Positions 1 through 6,184 of a DNA stretch of 6,198 nt are shown here, one piece after another. The notes under the pieces were generated by a model that was not told where the DNA came from, did not search any database, and saw only the letters and a list, made by a program, of their open reading frames with translations. Position 1 is the stretch's first letter. Each line of letters begins with the position of its first letter. The DNA is from Deltaproteobacteria bacterium (GTDB lineage Bacteria > Desulfobacterota > Binatia > DP-6): positions 1 to 6,198 of the forward strand of contig VBLA01000265.1 in NCBI GenBank assembly GCA_005879245.1, written 5' to 3'. Made by a program: the position numbers and the translations under genes.

Positions 1-137
1 CGGAACTGACCGAGGCCCGATTCAGGATCGCCGGTCCGGTCTCGACGCTGCGCTCGGCGATGACGGAAAATCAGATACGCAAGGGGCTATTCGCCCCGAT
101 GGCGTCCTACCAGCCCGCCGGCCTTCCGTAGCGAGCA
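1..137 (+). repeat. Repeat copy A (end of a repeated element)
   Basis: The segment from about 81 to 131 matches repeat copies B (2461-2548) and C (5004-5091) almost base for base from the GGGG...TATTCGCCCC hairpin through GCCGGCCTTCCGTA. Left of 81 the sequence differs from B and C, so only the outer 50 bp or so are shared. In A the hairpin is one pair longer (GGGGC, TATTC, GCCCC, at 84-98). To the right the similarity stops at about 132-137, exactly where the DUF1428 reading frame loses its family sequence. I infer that A is the terminus of a mobile element whose body lies mainly off the left edge. It could be the opposite terminal repeat of the element that B and C represent. Confidence 0.6.
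3..131 (+). CDS. Possible 3' end of an element-encoded protein
   Basis: Frame 3 is open from the window edge to a TAG at 129-131 and ends in the peptide FAPMASYQPAGLP. The same frame in copies B and C also ends with a stop (TAA) right after near-identical peptides (FAPMASYQPAGLP and FAPIASYQPAGLA). Some of the changes between copies are synonymous: Lys AAG/AAA, Tyr TAC/TAT, stop TAG/TAA. That would fit a transposase C-terminus running into the element's terminal repeat. Against this, B and C have an in-frame TGA only three codons before the shared peptide, and 43 open codons mean little at this GC content. I do not recognise the protein family. Confidence 0.25.
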   Translation, partial: ELTEARFRIAGPVSTLRSAMTENQIRKGLFAPMASYQPAGLP

Positions 138-190
138 GCGACGTTCCTCTTGGGAACGGGCACGACGAAGCCATCCACGTAGTTGGCCAT
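107..190 (-). pseudogene. DUF1428 family protein, N-terminal fragment cut by repeat A
   Basis: Reading leftward from the ATG at 190, the protein starts MANYVDGFVVPVPKRNVAA, the characteristic opening of DUF1428 proteins (YVDGFVVPVPK). These are normally about 115-120 residues and of unknown function. A strong Shine-Dalgarno, AAGGAG (195-200 on the plus strand), lies four bases upstream and fixes the start. After about residue 19 the family sequence (usually AYRRMA...) is replaced by repeat A, and the frame stops at a TAG after 27 codons. The gene is therefore a 5' stub. It lies divergent to the GST gene with about 120 bp between them, so the two may have shared a promoter region. The family call rests on a short but very distinctive motif. 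Confidence 0.75.
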
Positions 191-310
191 GGTTCTCCTT
201 CCTCTACGGCATGATCGAACAGGCCAACGCGAAATCGACACGGGGTGTAGCCGCCCCCCTGGTCACGACGGATGCGCGCTGCTATCGCCTCCTCCCGGAG
301 GTCCCCCACC
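191..310. promoter_or_regulatory. Divergent intergenic region, DUF1428 stub / GST
   Basis: This 120-bp spacer separates the minus-strand DUF1428 stub from the plus-strand GST gene. It holds ribosome binding sites at both ends: AAGGAG for the minus gene (195-200) and GGAGGT for the GST (297-302). Any promoters for both genes should be here, but I see no convincing -35/-10 pair. Confidence 0.4.
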
Positions 311-961
311 ATGCGCGTGTACGACTCGTTCGGTCCCAATCCGCGGGCGCTCCGGATATTCCTCTTGGAGAAGGGCCTGGAGCTGCCCACCGAGACCGTC
401 GATCTCCTCGGCGGCGAGAACCGGGCGACGGCCTATACTGCGAAGAACCCCGCCGGCCAGGTGCCCGCGCTCGAGCTCGACGACGGGCGCGTACTCGCCG
501 AGACGGTCGCGATCTTCGAGTACCTCGAGGAGAAGCACCCGATGCCGGCGCTCGTCGGCGGCACGCCCGAGGAGCGGGCCGAAACGCGCATGTGGACCCG
601 CCGCGTCGAGCTGAACATCACCGAGCACCTCTACAACGGCTTCCGCTTCGCCGAGGGCCTCGAGATGTTCAAGACGCGCCTGCCGGTGATCCCCGAGGCG
701 GCCGCGGGGCTGAAGGCGACCGTCCAGAAGCGCCTCGCCTGGCTCGACGGCCTCATGGAGGGCCGCACGTTCGTCGCCGGCGACCGCTTCACGATCGCCG
801 ACATCGTGCTCTACTGCGCGCTCGACTTCGGCGGCTCGGTCGGCCAGCCGCTCGACCCCGCGTGCGGGCGCGTCGCGCGCTGGATGGCGCGCGTGGCTGA
901 GCGGCCGAGCGCGCGGGCGAGCCTCCACCCGATGAGCGACGCCGTGGGCGCCAAGGGGTAG
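311..961 (+). CDS. Glutathione S-transferase family protein
   Basis: This 216-residue protein has the length and order of a soluble GST. Residues 1-75 or so are the thioredoxin-fold glutathione-binding half, starting MRVYDSFGPNPRALR. The NPAGQVPALE segment at 46-55 supplies the cis-proline loop, and LAETVAIFEYLEE at 62-74 carries the E64-T65 pair equivalent to the usual (E/Q)S glutathione-contacting pair. The rest is the all-helical C-terminal domain, with the FVAGDRFTIADIVLY capping-box motif at 154-168. Such enzymes conjugate glutathione to electrophiles or act in cytoplasmic detoxification or isomerisation; the substrate cannot be told from the sequence. I chose ATG 311 over the in-frame ATG at 272 because GGAGGT (297-302) sits 8 bases before it and the domain begins there. 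It heads an operon with the F420 oxidoreductase 4 bp downstream. Confidence 0.9.
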   Translation: MRVYDSFGPNPRALRIFLLEKGLELPTETVDLLGGENRATAYTAKNPAGQVPALELDDGRVLAETVAIFEYLEEKHPMPALVGGTPEERAETRMWTRRVELNITEHLYNGFRFAEGLEMFKTRLPVIPEAAAGLKATVQKRLAWLDGLMEGRTFVAGDRFTIADIVLYCALDFGGSVGQPLDPACGRVARWMARVAERPSARASLHPMSDAVGAKG

Positions 962-965
962 CGCC

Positions 966-1841
966 ATGGACCTCGGCCGCGTCGGCATCTGGACGTTCGC
1001 GTTCGAGCTGCAACCGGCCGCGCGGGTGCGCGAGGCGGCCGCAGAGATCGAGGGCCTCGGCTACGGCGCCATCTGGATCCCGGAGGCCCTGGGCCGCGAG
1101 GCGCTGTCGCACGCCGCCGTCCTCCTCGCCGCGACGAGGCGCATCCCCGTCGCAACGGGCATCGCGAACATCTGGGCGCGCGACGCGATGGCGATGGCGG
1201 CCGGCCAGAAGACGCTCGCCGAGGCGTGGCCTGGCCGTTTCCTGCTCGGCATCGGCGTCAGCCATGCGCCGATCGTCGGCATGCGCGGGCACGGCTACGA
1301 CAGGCCGCTCACCTTCATGCGGCAGTACCTCGACGCGATGGACGCGGCGATCTACAACGCGCCGCCGCCCGCCGCCGCGCCGCGCGTCATCGGCGCCCTG
1401 GCGCCGAAGATGCTCGCGCTCGCGGCCGAGCGGACCGAGGGCGCGCATCCCTACTTCGTCCCACCCGAGCACACGCGGCGCGCCCGGGCCGCGCTCGGGC
1501 CGGGGAAGCTCCTCGCGCCCGAGCAGGCCGTCGTCCTCGAGCGCGACGCGACGGTCGCGCGCGGCGTCGCGCGACGCCACATGCAGATGTACCTCCAGCT
1601 CCCGAACTACGTGAACAATCTCCGCCGCCTGGGCTTCGGCGACGACGACCTCCAGCGCGGCGGCAGCGACCGGCTCGTCGACGCGATCGTCGCGTGGGGC
1701 GACGTGGGCGCCGTGGTCGACCGCGTGCGCGCGCATCACGAGGCGGGCGCCGATCACGTCTGCATCCAGGTGCTGCCGCGCGAGGCGACGGCGCTGCCCG
1801 TCCCGCAGTGGCAGACGCTCGCCGCGGCGCTGCTCCGGTGA
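966..1841 (+). CDS. LLM class F420-dependent oxidoreductase
   Basis: The 291-residue product is a luciferase-like (TIM-barrel) oxidoreductase of the kind that uses F420 or a flavin for hydride transfer. Visible landmarks are the N-terminal strand GRVGIWTFAFE (4-14), GYGAIWIPEALGRE (32-45), the barrel strand with RFLLGIGVSHAP (91-102), and the C-terminal barrel segment ADHVCIQVLP. It most resembles the shorter 'probable F420-dependent oxidoreductase' subgroup (TIGR03620-like) by memory of its opening and length. The start at 966 is 4 bp after the GST stop, with GGGG just upstream, so the two are probably co-translated. Its TGA overlaps the GTG of the next gene. A role in redox modification of a small organic substrate alongside the GST is plausible, but the substrate is unknown. 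Whether the host makes F420 cannot be seen here. Confidence 0.88.
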   Translation: MDLGRVGIWTFAFELQPAARVREAAAEIEGLGYGAIWIPEALGREALSHAAVLLAATRRIPVATGIANIWARDAMAMAAGQKTLAEAWPGRFLLGIGVSHAPIVGMRGHGYDRPLTFMRQYLDAMDAAIYNAPPPAAAPRVIGALAPKMLALAAERTEGAHPYFVPPEHTRRARAALGPGKLLAPEQAVVLERDATVARGVARRHMQMYLQLPNYVNNLRRLGFGDDDLQRGGSDRLVDAIVAWGDVGAVVDRVRAHHEAGADHVCIQVLPREATALPVPQWQTLAAALLR

Positions 1842-1942
1842 CCGCCACTCCGCGAGAGCTGAAGCTCTACTTCGATTACGAGAGCCCCTTCGCACGGGGG
1901 CCCCGTCCTGTCGGGGGCAGAGGCACGGAGGCGAACGTCTGA
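1838..1942 (+). pseudogene. DsbA-family / 2-hydroxychromene-2-carboxylate isomerase-like protein, N-terminal stub
   Basis: A GTG at 1838 overlaps the preceding stop (GTGA), a classic translational coupling. The first 19 codons, ending ELKLYFDYESPFA, match the opening strand of the HCCA-isomerase/DsbA-like family (LYFDYxSPxxYLA). These are thioredoxin-fold enzymes of about 200 residues, often glutathione-dependent. After Ala19 (codon 1892-1894) the family sequence stops and unrelated GC-rich hairpin DNA follows, giving a spurious tail to the TGA at 1940-1942. The gene is cut by the left edge of the 1895-2548 island. The intact operon would have been GST, F420 oxidoreductase, isomerase, all plausible for small-molecule detoxification or aromatic catabolism. 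Confidence 0.7.
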
Positions 1943-1985
1943 GGTCGAACGTATGTTGCTCGGGCCCGAGAAAGGCCGCTTGTGC

Positions 1986-2085
1986 TTGTCCGGTTAGCTC
2001 CACGAACCCCAAGGGGTGGGAATGCATGACCCGCACGGCCCTGCATGTCGTGGAGTTTCGGGCACGAGTGGAGTCAACCGGATAA
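1986..2085. repeat. Nested inverted-repeat structure
   Basis: The outer arms at 1986-2003 and 2068-2085 are 18-bp inverted copies with 3 mismatches. An inner pair, CTCCACGA (1998-2005) and TCGTGGAG (2048-2055), is perfect and uses part of the left outer arm, so the two pairings exclude one another. Between them are two further hairpins: ACCCC/GGGGT (2006-2017) and ATGCA/TGCAT (2022-2026 with 2042-2046) enclosing CCG/CGG. This could be a transposon end, a folded RNA or a cruciform-prone palindromic element. I know no named family that it matches. Confidence 0.5.
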
Positions 2086-2088
2086 TCA

Positions 2089-2160
2089 TTAGGCCGCTAG
2101 TGCGACAAGCACCACCAGCACGACCACCACCTCCATCACCACGACGACGTAGATTCGCAT
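2089..2160 (-). CDS. Possible 23-aa valine-rich hydrophobic peptide
   Basis: From the ATG at 2160 leftward to a TAA at 2089 the frame encodes a 23-residue peptide that opens MRIYVVVV, has one Glu at position 10, and is otherwise almost entirely Val, Leu and Ala. That is long enough for a single membrane span. The run comes from a GTG/GTC-rich simple-sequence tract, so it may be chance. There is no good Shine-Dalgarno; GGGATGG about 10 bases upstream is the best candidate. Size and hydrophobicity recall type I toxin peptides, but that is only a resemblance. Confidence 0.2.
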   Translation of the reverse strand: MRIYVVVVMEVVVVLVVLVALAA

Positions 2161-2351
2161 CGTTGTGCCATCCCATGTGCCGGTCGCCCGGCCACCAACT
2201 TACGATGCCAGACGGAGGCGGAACGCTGGGTGAGGAACTGTTCCATCGCGTGCGGATATCCGAGCGGCAGATGGCCCTTGAAGAGGAGCCGGTCGAAGCA
2301 CGAGAGGGTGCCGGTGACCTGGGTCGCGTGCTTGGCGACGAACTTCCGCAT
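2136..2351 (-). pseudogene. Transposon-associated hypothetical protein, 5' fragment
   Basis: From the ATG at 2351 leftward the protein begins MRKFVAKHATQVTGTLSCFD and continues RLLFKGHLPLGYPHAMEQFL. This opening (roughly VxGxLSxFDRxxFKGxL) is the start I associate with a family of multi-copy proteins of several hundred residues, common in metagenomes and probably carried by mobile elements; their biochemistry is not known to me. A strong Shine-Dalgarno, GGGAGGT (2356-2362 on the plus strand), four bases before the ATG supports the start. Family-like sequence ends at about residue 42 (position 2226), and the frame then runs through unrelated sequence to a stop at 2136. The rest of the gene is missing. 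Repeat B lies 110 bp upstream and is probably the 5' terminus of the same element. Confidence 0.55.
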
Positions 2352-2425
2352 GACCACCTCCCGCTCGCCGATACCGACGAGGCGGCGATCATGAGGCGTC
2401 GCAGGTCGAGCTGCCAAGCCCTCCA

Positions 2426-2455
2426 CCCCACCGCGGCCTCACGGCGGCGGTGGGG
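2426..2455. repeat. Hairpin upstream of the element ORF
   Basis: CCCCACCGC (2426-2434) and GCGGTGGGG (2447-2455) form a perfect 9-bp stem around a 12-base loop. The twelve bases at 2433-2444 (GCGGCCTCACGG) are also an inverted copy of those at 2471-2482 inside repeat B. The element end therefore carries two hairpins that can also pair with each other. No T-tract follows in either direction, so an intrinsic terminator is unlikely. Confidence 0.5.
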
Positions 2456-2460
2456 CGGAC

Positions 2461-2548
2461 TTGGTTGCGGCCGTGAGGCCGCGCTGTGAAACTCAAAAGG
2501 GGTATTCGCCCCGATGGCGTCCTACCAGCCCGCCGGCCTTCCGTAACG
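2461..2548 (+). repeat. Repeat copy B (88 bp)
   Basis: Positions 2461-2548 match 5004-5091 with 3 mismatches in 88 bp, and the last 50 bp or so also match copy A. Internal structure: a GCGGCC-GTGA-GGCCGC hairpin (2467-2482), then GGGG-TATTCG-CCCC (2499-2512), then the invariant stretch through GCCGGCCTTCCGTAACG. Similarity to C stops abruptly on both sides. The right boundary coincides with the break in TrpE, and the left side leads toward the truncated element ORF. I read it as a mobile-element terminus. Confidence 0.7.
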
Positions 2549-3083
2549 GTGTCGCGACGACCTTGAGCGTCTGGCGCAGGTTATCGAAGATGAGCAGCGT
2601 GTCGGTGATGACCATCGCGAGCGACGGCAGCTCGAGGCCGGGCCGCGCGCGTGCCGGCAGATCCTCGAACGCGCGCACGCAGTCGTACGCGATCCAGCCG
2701 ACCGCGCCGCCCCAGAACCGCGGCAGCCCCGGCACCTCGACGGGACGCATCTCGCCGAGCACCTCTGCAAGTGCCGCGGTCGGATCGGCCGTCGCCCACT
2801 CCGCAGTCCGTGGCGGACCACCGCCGTCGACGTCGAACCACGTCACCGTCGCGGTGCCGCTCGCCCACCGTACGATCGCGCGGGGCGCGATGCCGACGAA
2901 CGAGTACGCCGCCCACGTCGCGCCGCCGACCACCGACTCCAGCAAGAACGAGTGCTCGCTCGCGCCGAGCGCGCTGTAGGCCGAGACCGGCGTGTCGCCG
3001 TCCGCCAGCAGCTCGCGGTACACGGGGATCAGATTTCCCCGCGCCGCGGCCTGGGCGAACTCCTCGCGGGTCGGACTGTACAT
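2493..3083 (-). pseudogene. trpE: Anthranilate synthase component I, N-terminal fragment cut by repeat B
   Basis: From the ATG at 3083 the protein has about 177 residues of TrpE sequence: the opening [20 protein letters not shown], the LLESV segment of the tryptophan-feedback site, the AYSFVGIAP motif, and [21 protein letters not shown] before the catalytic domain. TrpE converts chorismate and ammonia or glutamine to anthranilate, the first step of tryptophan synthesis. The family is about 490-520 residues, so the whole chorismate-binding catalytic half is absent. Family sequence ends near LKVVAT (about 2550), and repeat B supplies a spurious tail to the TGA at 2493-2495. As it stands it cannot be an active enzyme. 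It is divergent to glyA with a 44-bp spacer. PabB is the main alternative identity; the N-terminal motifs favour TrpE. Confidence 0.82.
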
Positions 3084-3127
3084 GCGAGGGTGTTTATACC
3101 CCGTCCTCGGCGGTGTATGACTCGCCC
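3084..3127. promoter_or_regulatory. Divergent trpE-glyA promoter spacer
   Basis: Only 44 bp separate the two start codons. It is locally AT-richer than its surroundings and contains TATAAA on the minus strand (3093-3098), nine bases before the trpE ATG, and TATGAC on the plus strand just before glyA. Neither gene has a clear Shine-Dalgarno, so short-leader or leaderless transcripts are possible. No TTGACA-like -35 is evident. Confidence 0.3.
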
Positions 3128-4284
<1,157 letters not shown>

Positions 4285-4310
4285 CGCGGTGTAGCGCGGG
4301 CTGAGGAGGC
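4285..4310. other. Convergent gap between glyA and coaBC
   Basis: The two convergent stop codons are separated by 26 bp. I see no stem-loop plus T-tract that would serve as a bidirectional terminator. Confidence 0.4.
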
Positions 4311-4930
4311 TTAGTTTCGGCGGCGAGGTTTCGCCTTCGCGCGCTTTGCTGCGATCGCTCGCGTTTTCGCCGGCGCCTCGCCGCCGAGCTCGCGGACTCG
4401 CCCGCCGGCGTCATCGGTTCCGGCCTCGGGCCCGAGCATCGACACGATCTTGTCGAGGATGCGGTGCGCGACCTCGGATTTCGGTGCGGGCGGCACGTCG
4501 ACTTCCTCTTCGGCATCGACGAGCTGGACATGGTTCGTGTCGACGGCGAAGCCCGCGTTCGCCTCGCCGACGTTATTCGCGACGATCAGATCGCAGCGCT
4601 TCGCGGCGAGCTTCGCGCGCGCGTTCTCGAGCACGTCCTCGGTCTCGGCCGCGAACCCGAACGAGCAGCGGCGTGCTCCCCTTGCGCTGCTTGCCGAGCT
4701 CGGCGAGCAGATCGGGATTCGCGACGAGCTCGATCGACGTCTTCGCACCGAGCTCGCCGCGCTTGAGCTTTTCTTTCGCTTCGCGCGCGGGCCGGTAGTC
4801 GGCGACCGCCGCGGTCATCACGATCACGTCGGCACCCTTCGCCGCGTTGCCGAGCGCCCACTGCAGCTGCGCCGCGCTCTCGACATGATGCGTGGTCACC
4901 CCCACGGGCGGCGGCACCGCACTCGGCCCG
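4311..4930 (-). pseudogene. coaBC: CoaBC (CoaB domain) C-terminal fragment with frameshift
   Basis: CoaBC decarboxylates and ligates in the coenzyme A pathway; the CoaB half joins cysteine to 4'-phosphopantothenate using CTP. Reading leftward from about 4930, the sequence starts in the middle of CoaB at GPSAVPPPVGV and continues through ADVIVMTAAVADYRP, the lysine-rich KEKLKR and NPDLLAELG to TPLLV. There an extra base near 4659-4661 shifts the frame. The next frame carries GFAAETEDVLENARAKL, the CDLIVANNV motif and a basic, Lys/Arg-rich tail to the TAA at 4311. The CoaC flavoprotein domain and the nucleotide-binding start of CoaB are missing (the family is about 400 residues; about 205 remain). 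The 5' break lies about 75 bp from repeat C. The single-base shift could be a sequencing error; the missing 5' part could not. Confidence 0.82.
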
Positions 4931-5003
4931 AGCAGATAGAGTCTCTCTCTCCAACTTCTCCGCACGTTGCGTAGATCTTTTCTAGCAGCTGCCGGGCACC
5001 TCT
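4931..5003. other. Orphan segment between coaBC fragment and repeat C
   Basis: These 73 bases belong neither to CoaB nor to the 88-bp repeat. The tract includes a CT-rich run (about 4941-4955) and AGATCTTTTCTAG, and it is lower in GC than either side. It has no counterpart next to copies A or B and no recognisable gene. Confidence 0.4.
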
Positions 5004-5091
5004 TTGGTTGCGGCCGTGAGGCCGCGCTGTGAAACTCAAAAGGGGTATTCGCCCCGATCGCGTCCTATCAGCCCGCCGGCCTTGCGTAACG
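5004..5091 (+). repeat. Repeat copy C (88 bp)
   Basis: It is the same 88 bp as copy B with three substitutions, including the GCGGCC-GTGA-GGCCGC hairpin (5010-5025) and the GGGG-TATTCG-CCCC hairpin. It lies in the same orientation as A and B. Its right edge is four bases from the stop codon of the redoxin gene. Because that gene appears complete, C sits in a 3' flank rather than inside a reading frame, unlike A and B. Confidence 0.7.
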
Positions 5092-5095
5092 AGAC

Positions 5096-6184
5096 TCAGA
5101 GCTCGTGGCGCGGATAGTACGGGCGGTCGCCGAGCGCTTTCACTTCCGCCCAGAACTCCGGGCCACCCGACTTCCCGGCCTCCTCGAGGTGCCACGCCTG
5201 TCGCTTGAAGGTCCAGCTCTCGGGACGGAGGCGCTTGGCCTCGGCGAACGCCGCCTGCGCGCCGTCGCGCCGGCCCTCTTCGTGGAGGAGCGTCCCGAGC
5301 CGGAACCACGCGCGTGCGCGCGCGTGATCGGGGTTCGGCGCCGCGATCCGCTCGCGGAGCTGGTCGGCCGTGAGCGCCCACCGGCTCGCCGGCCCGTTCG
5401 CGACCCAGTCGCGCACGGCATCGAGATAGCCGTCCCGCATGCGGCCGTACTCGGCCATCATCGCCTTGAAGTCGAAGCCGGGCTCCATCATCCCGCGGAA
5501 GTACTCGCCCGCGAAGCCGGGATCGTTCGGGCGGACGAGCCGTCCTTCCTCGTCGATCCACGCGTTCGAGGGAACGTTCACCCAGTCGTACAGCTCGGCG
5601 ACGACGTGCTGGATGTCGATCAGGCTCGGGTGGGTCGGCTTCGCGGCCTCGATCCACTGCCGCGCGTCCGCCGCGCCGCCGCTGTCCATCGCGACCGTCA
5701 TGACCGTGAAGCCGCGCTCCTGGAGCTCCTCATGGAGTGCCTGCCAGACCGGCAGGTCCATGCGGCAGCCTCACCACGAGGCCCACGAGTTGAGGAGCAC
5801 CTTGCGGCCGCGAAACGCCGAGAGCGTGTGGGGGCGGCCGTCGAGGTCAGGGAGCGTGAAGTCGGGCGCCTCGAGGGAGCGCGCCGTCGCGGTCCGGACC
5901 TCACCCGTCGCGCCGCAGACCCAGGCGCTACCGCCCGCGTCGTGGACGACGGCCTGGCCGCGACGGCGCGCGAGGGCCGCGACGTTGACGGCGCCGTCCG
6001 CGCGGACGAGGTCGTCGCGGCGCGAGGGTACGGGGATGCAGATCGGGCCGCGGCAGAGTCCCTCGGGCTTCACCTCCCAGCCGAGCGCGGGCGCGAGCTC
6101 CGCGGGCGAGAGCCACAGATCGTCGCCATGGGCCTCCCCGTCGACGGTGGCGACGGTGTCCTCGAACACGACGGTGATCGGCAT
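5096..6184 (-). CDS. TlpA/redoxin-like selenoprotein with in-frame UGA (Sec138)
   Basis: Read through the TGA at 5773-5771, this is one continuous frame of 362 residues. Residues 1-80 or so form an N-terminal domain of short strands with [16 protein letters not shown] and a CRGPIC pair (C44, C49); it resembles copper-amine-oxidase-N-type domains but I am not sure. Residues 106-116 ([11 protein letters not shown]) open a thioredoxin-fold redoxin domain, followed by [12 protein letters not shown], then U138-G139-C140-R, and a cis-proline loop VPSNAWID (P205). Residues 286-322 are TPR-like ([30 protein letters not shown]), and the tail ends near PYYPRHEL. Canonical TlpA proteins read WASWCGPC; here UGA replaces the first Cys and the spacing is U-x-C. 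No downstream frame disruption occurs, and a SECIS-like hairpin follows the UGA. Likely role: selenium-based thiol/disulfide or peroxide redox reaction. No clear signal peptide is visible. The ATG at 6184 is 14 bp from the window edge with GGGG before it, and the frame is open further upstream, so a longer N-terminus is possible. Confidence 0.82.
5731..5773 (-). promoter_or_regulatory. Sec UGA codon and bacterial SECIS hairpin
   Basis: On the minus strand the UGA (5773-5771) is followed after 8 bases by a stem whose 5' arm is CATGGACCTGCC. The apical loop is GGUCU, and the 3' arm is GGCAGG, a three-base bulge CAC, then UCCAUG. That is 12 base pairs broken only by the bulge, all within coding sequence. 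The loop begins 21 nt after the UGA. The E. coli fdhF SECIS has an AGGUCU apical loop at about 18-23 nt after its UGA, on a bulged stem, so both loop identity and spacing agree. The SelB-binding G and U are present in the loop. This is strong support for selenocysteine insertion, though it is not experimental proof. Confidence 0.82.

Larger units (their letters stand above)
1895..2548. mobile_element. Mobile-element remnant island (gene-poor, hairpin-rich)
   Basis: This 654-bp stretch has no complete conventional gene. Its borders are where two genes lose their family sequence: the isomerase stub on the left and TrpE on the right. From left to right it holds a GC hairpin (ACGGGG, G, CCCCGT, at 1894-1906), a perfect 12-bp palindrome CTCGGGCCCGAG (1959-1970), a nested inverted-repeat structure (1986-2085), a valine-rich mini-ORF (2089-2160, minus), the 5' end of a transposon-type ORF (2136-2351, minus), a 9-bp-stem hairpin (2426-2455) and repeat B (2461-2548). 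The flanking genes do not rejoin if the island is removed, and I see no target-site duplication. This is therefore not a simple insertion but a remnant of a deletion, a rearrangement or a misjoin. Confidence 0.55.

Noticed and set aside
789..2036. Minus-strand open frame of 415 codons antisense to the GST and F420 oxidoreductase genes
   Set aside because: Arg/Pro/Ala-rich low-complexity translation produced by high GC third positions of the real plus-strand genes. It has no domain motifs and it runs through a breakpoint.
2426..2512. Intrinsic transcription terminators at the hairpins
   Set aside because: None of the stems is followed by a T-tract on either strand, and the hairpins are part of the repeated element end.
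2461..2979. Plus-strand frame antisense to trpE
   Set aside because: The composition is biased, it starts inside repeat B, and the opposite strand has clear TrpE motifs.
5771..5773. Treating the TGA as a nonsense mutation giving a broken redoxin pseudogene
   Set aside because: The stop is exactly at the catalytic Cys position, the frame continues intact for 224 codons with conserved motifs, and a SECIS-like hairpin follows directly. A random nonsense mutation would not explain all three.
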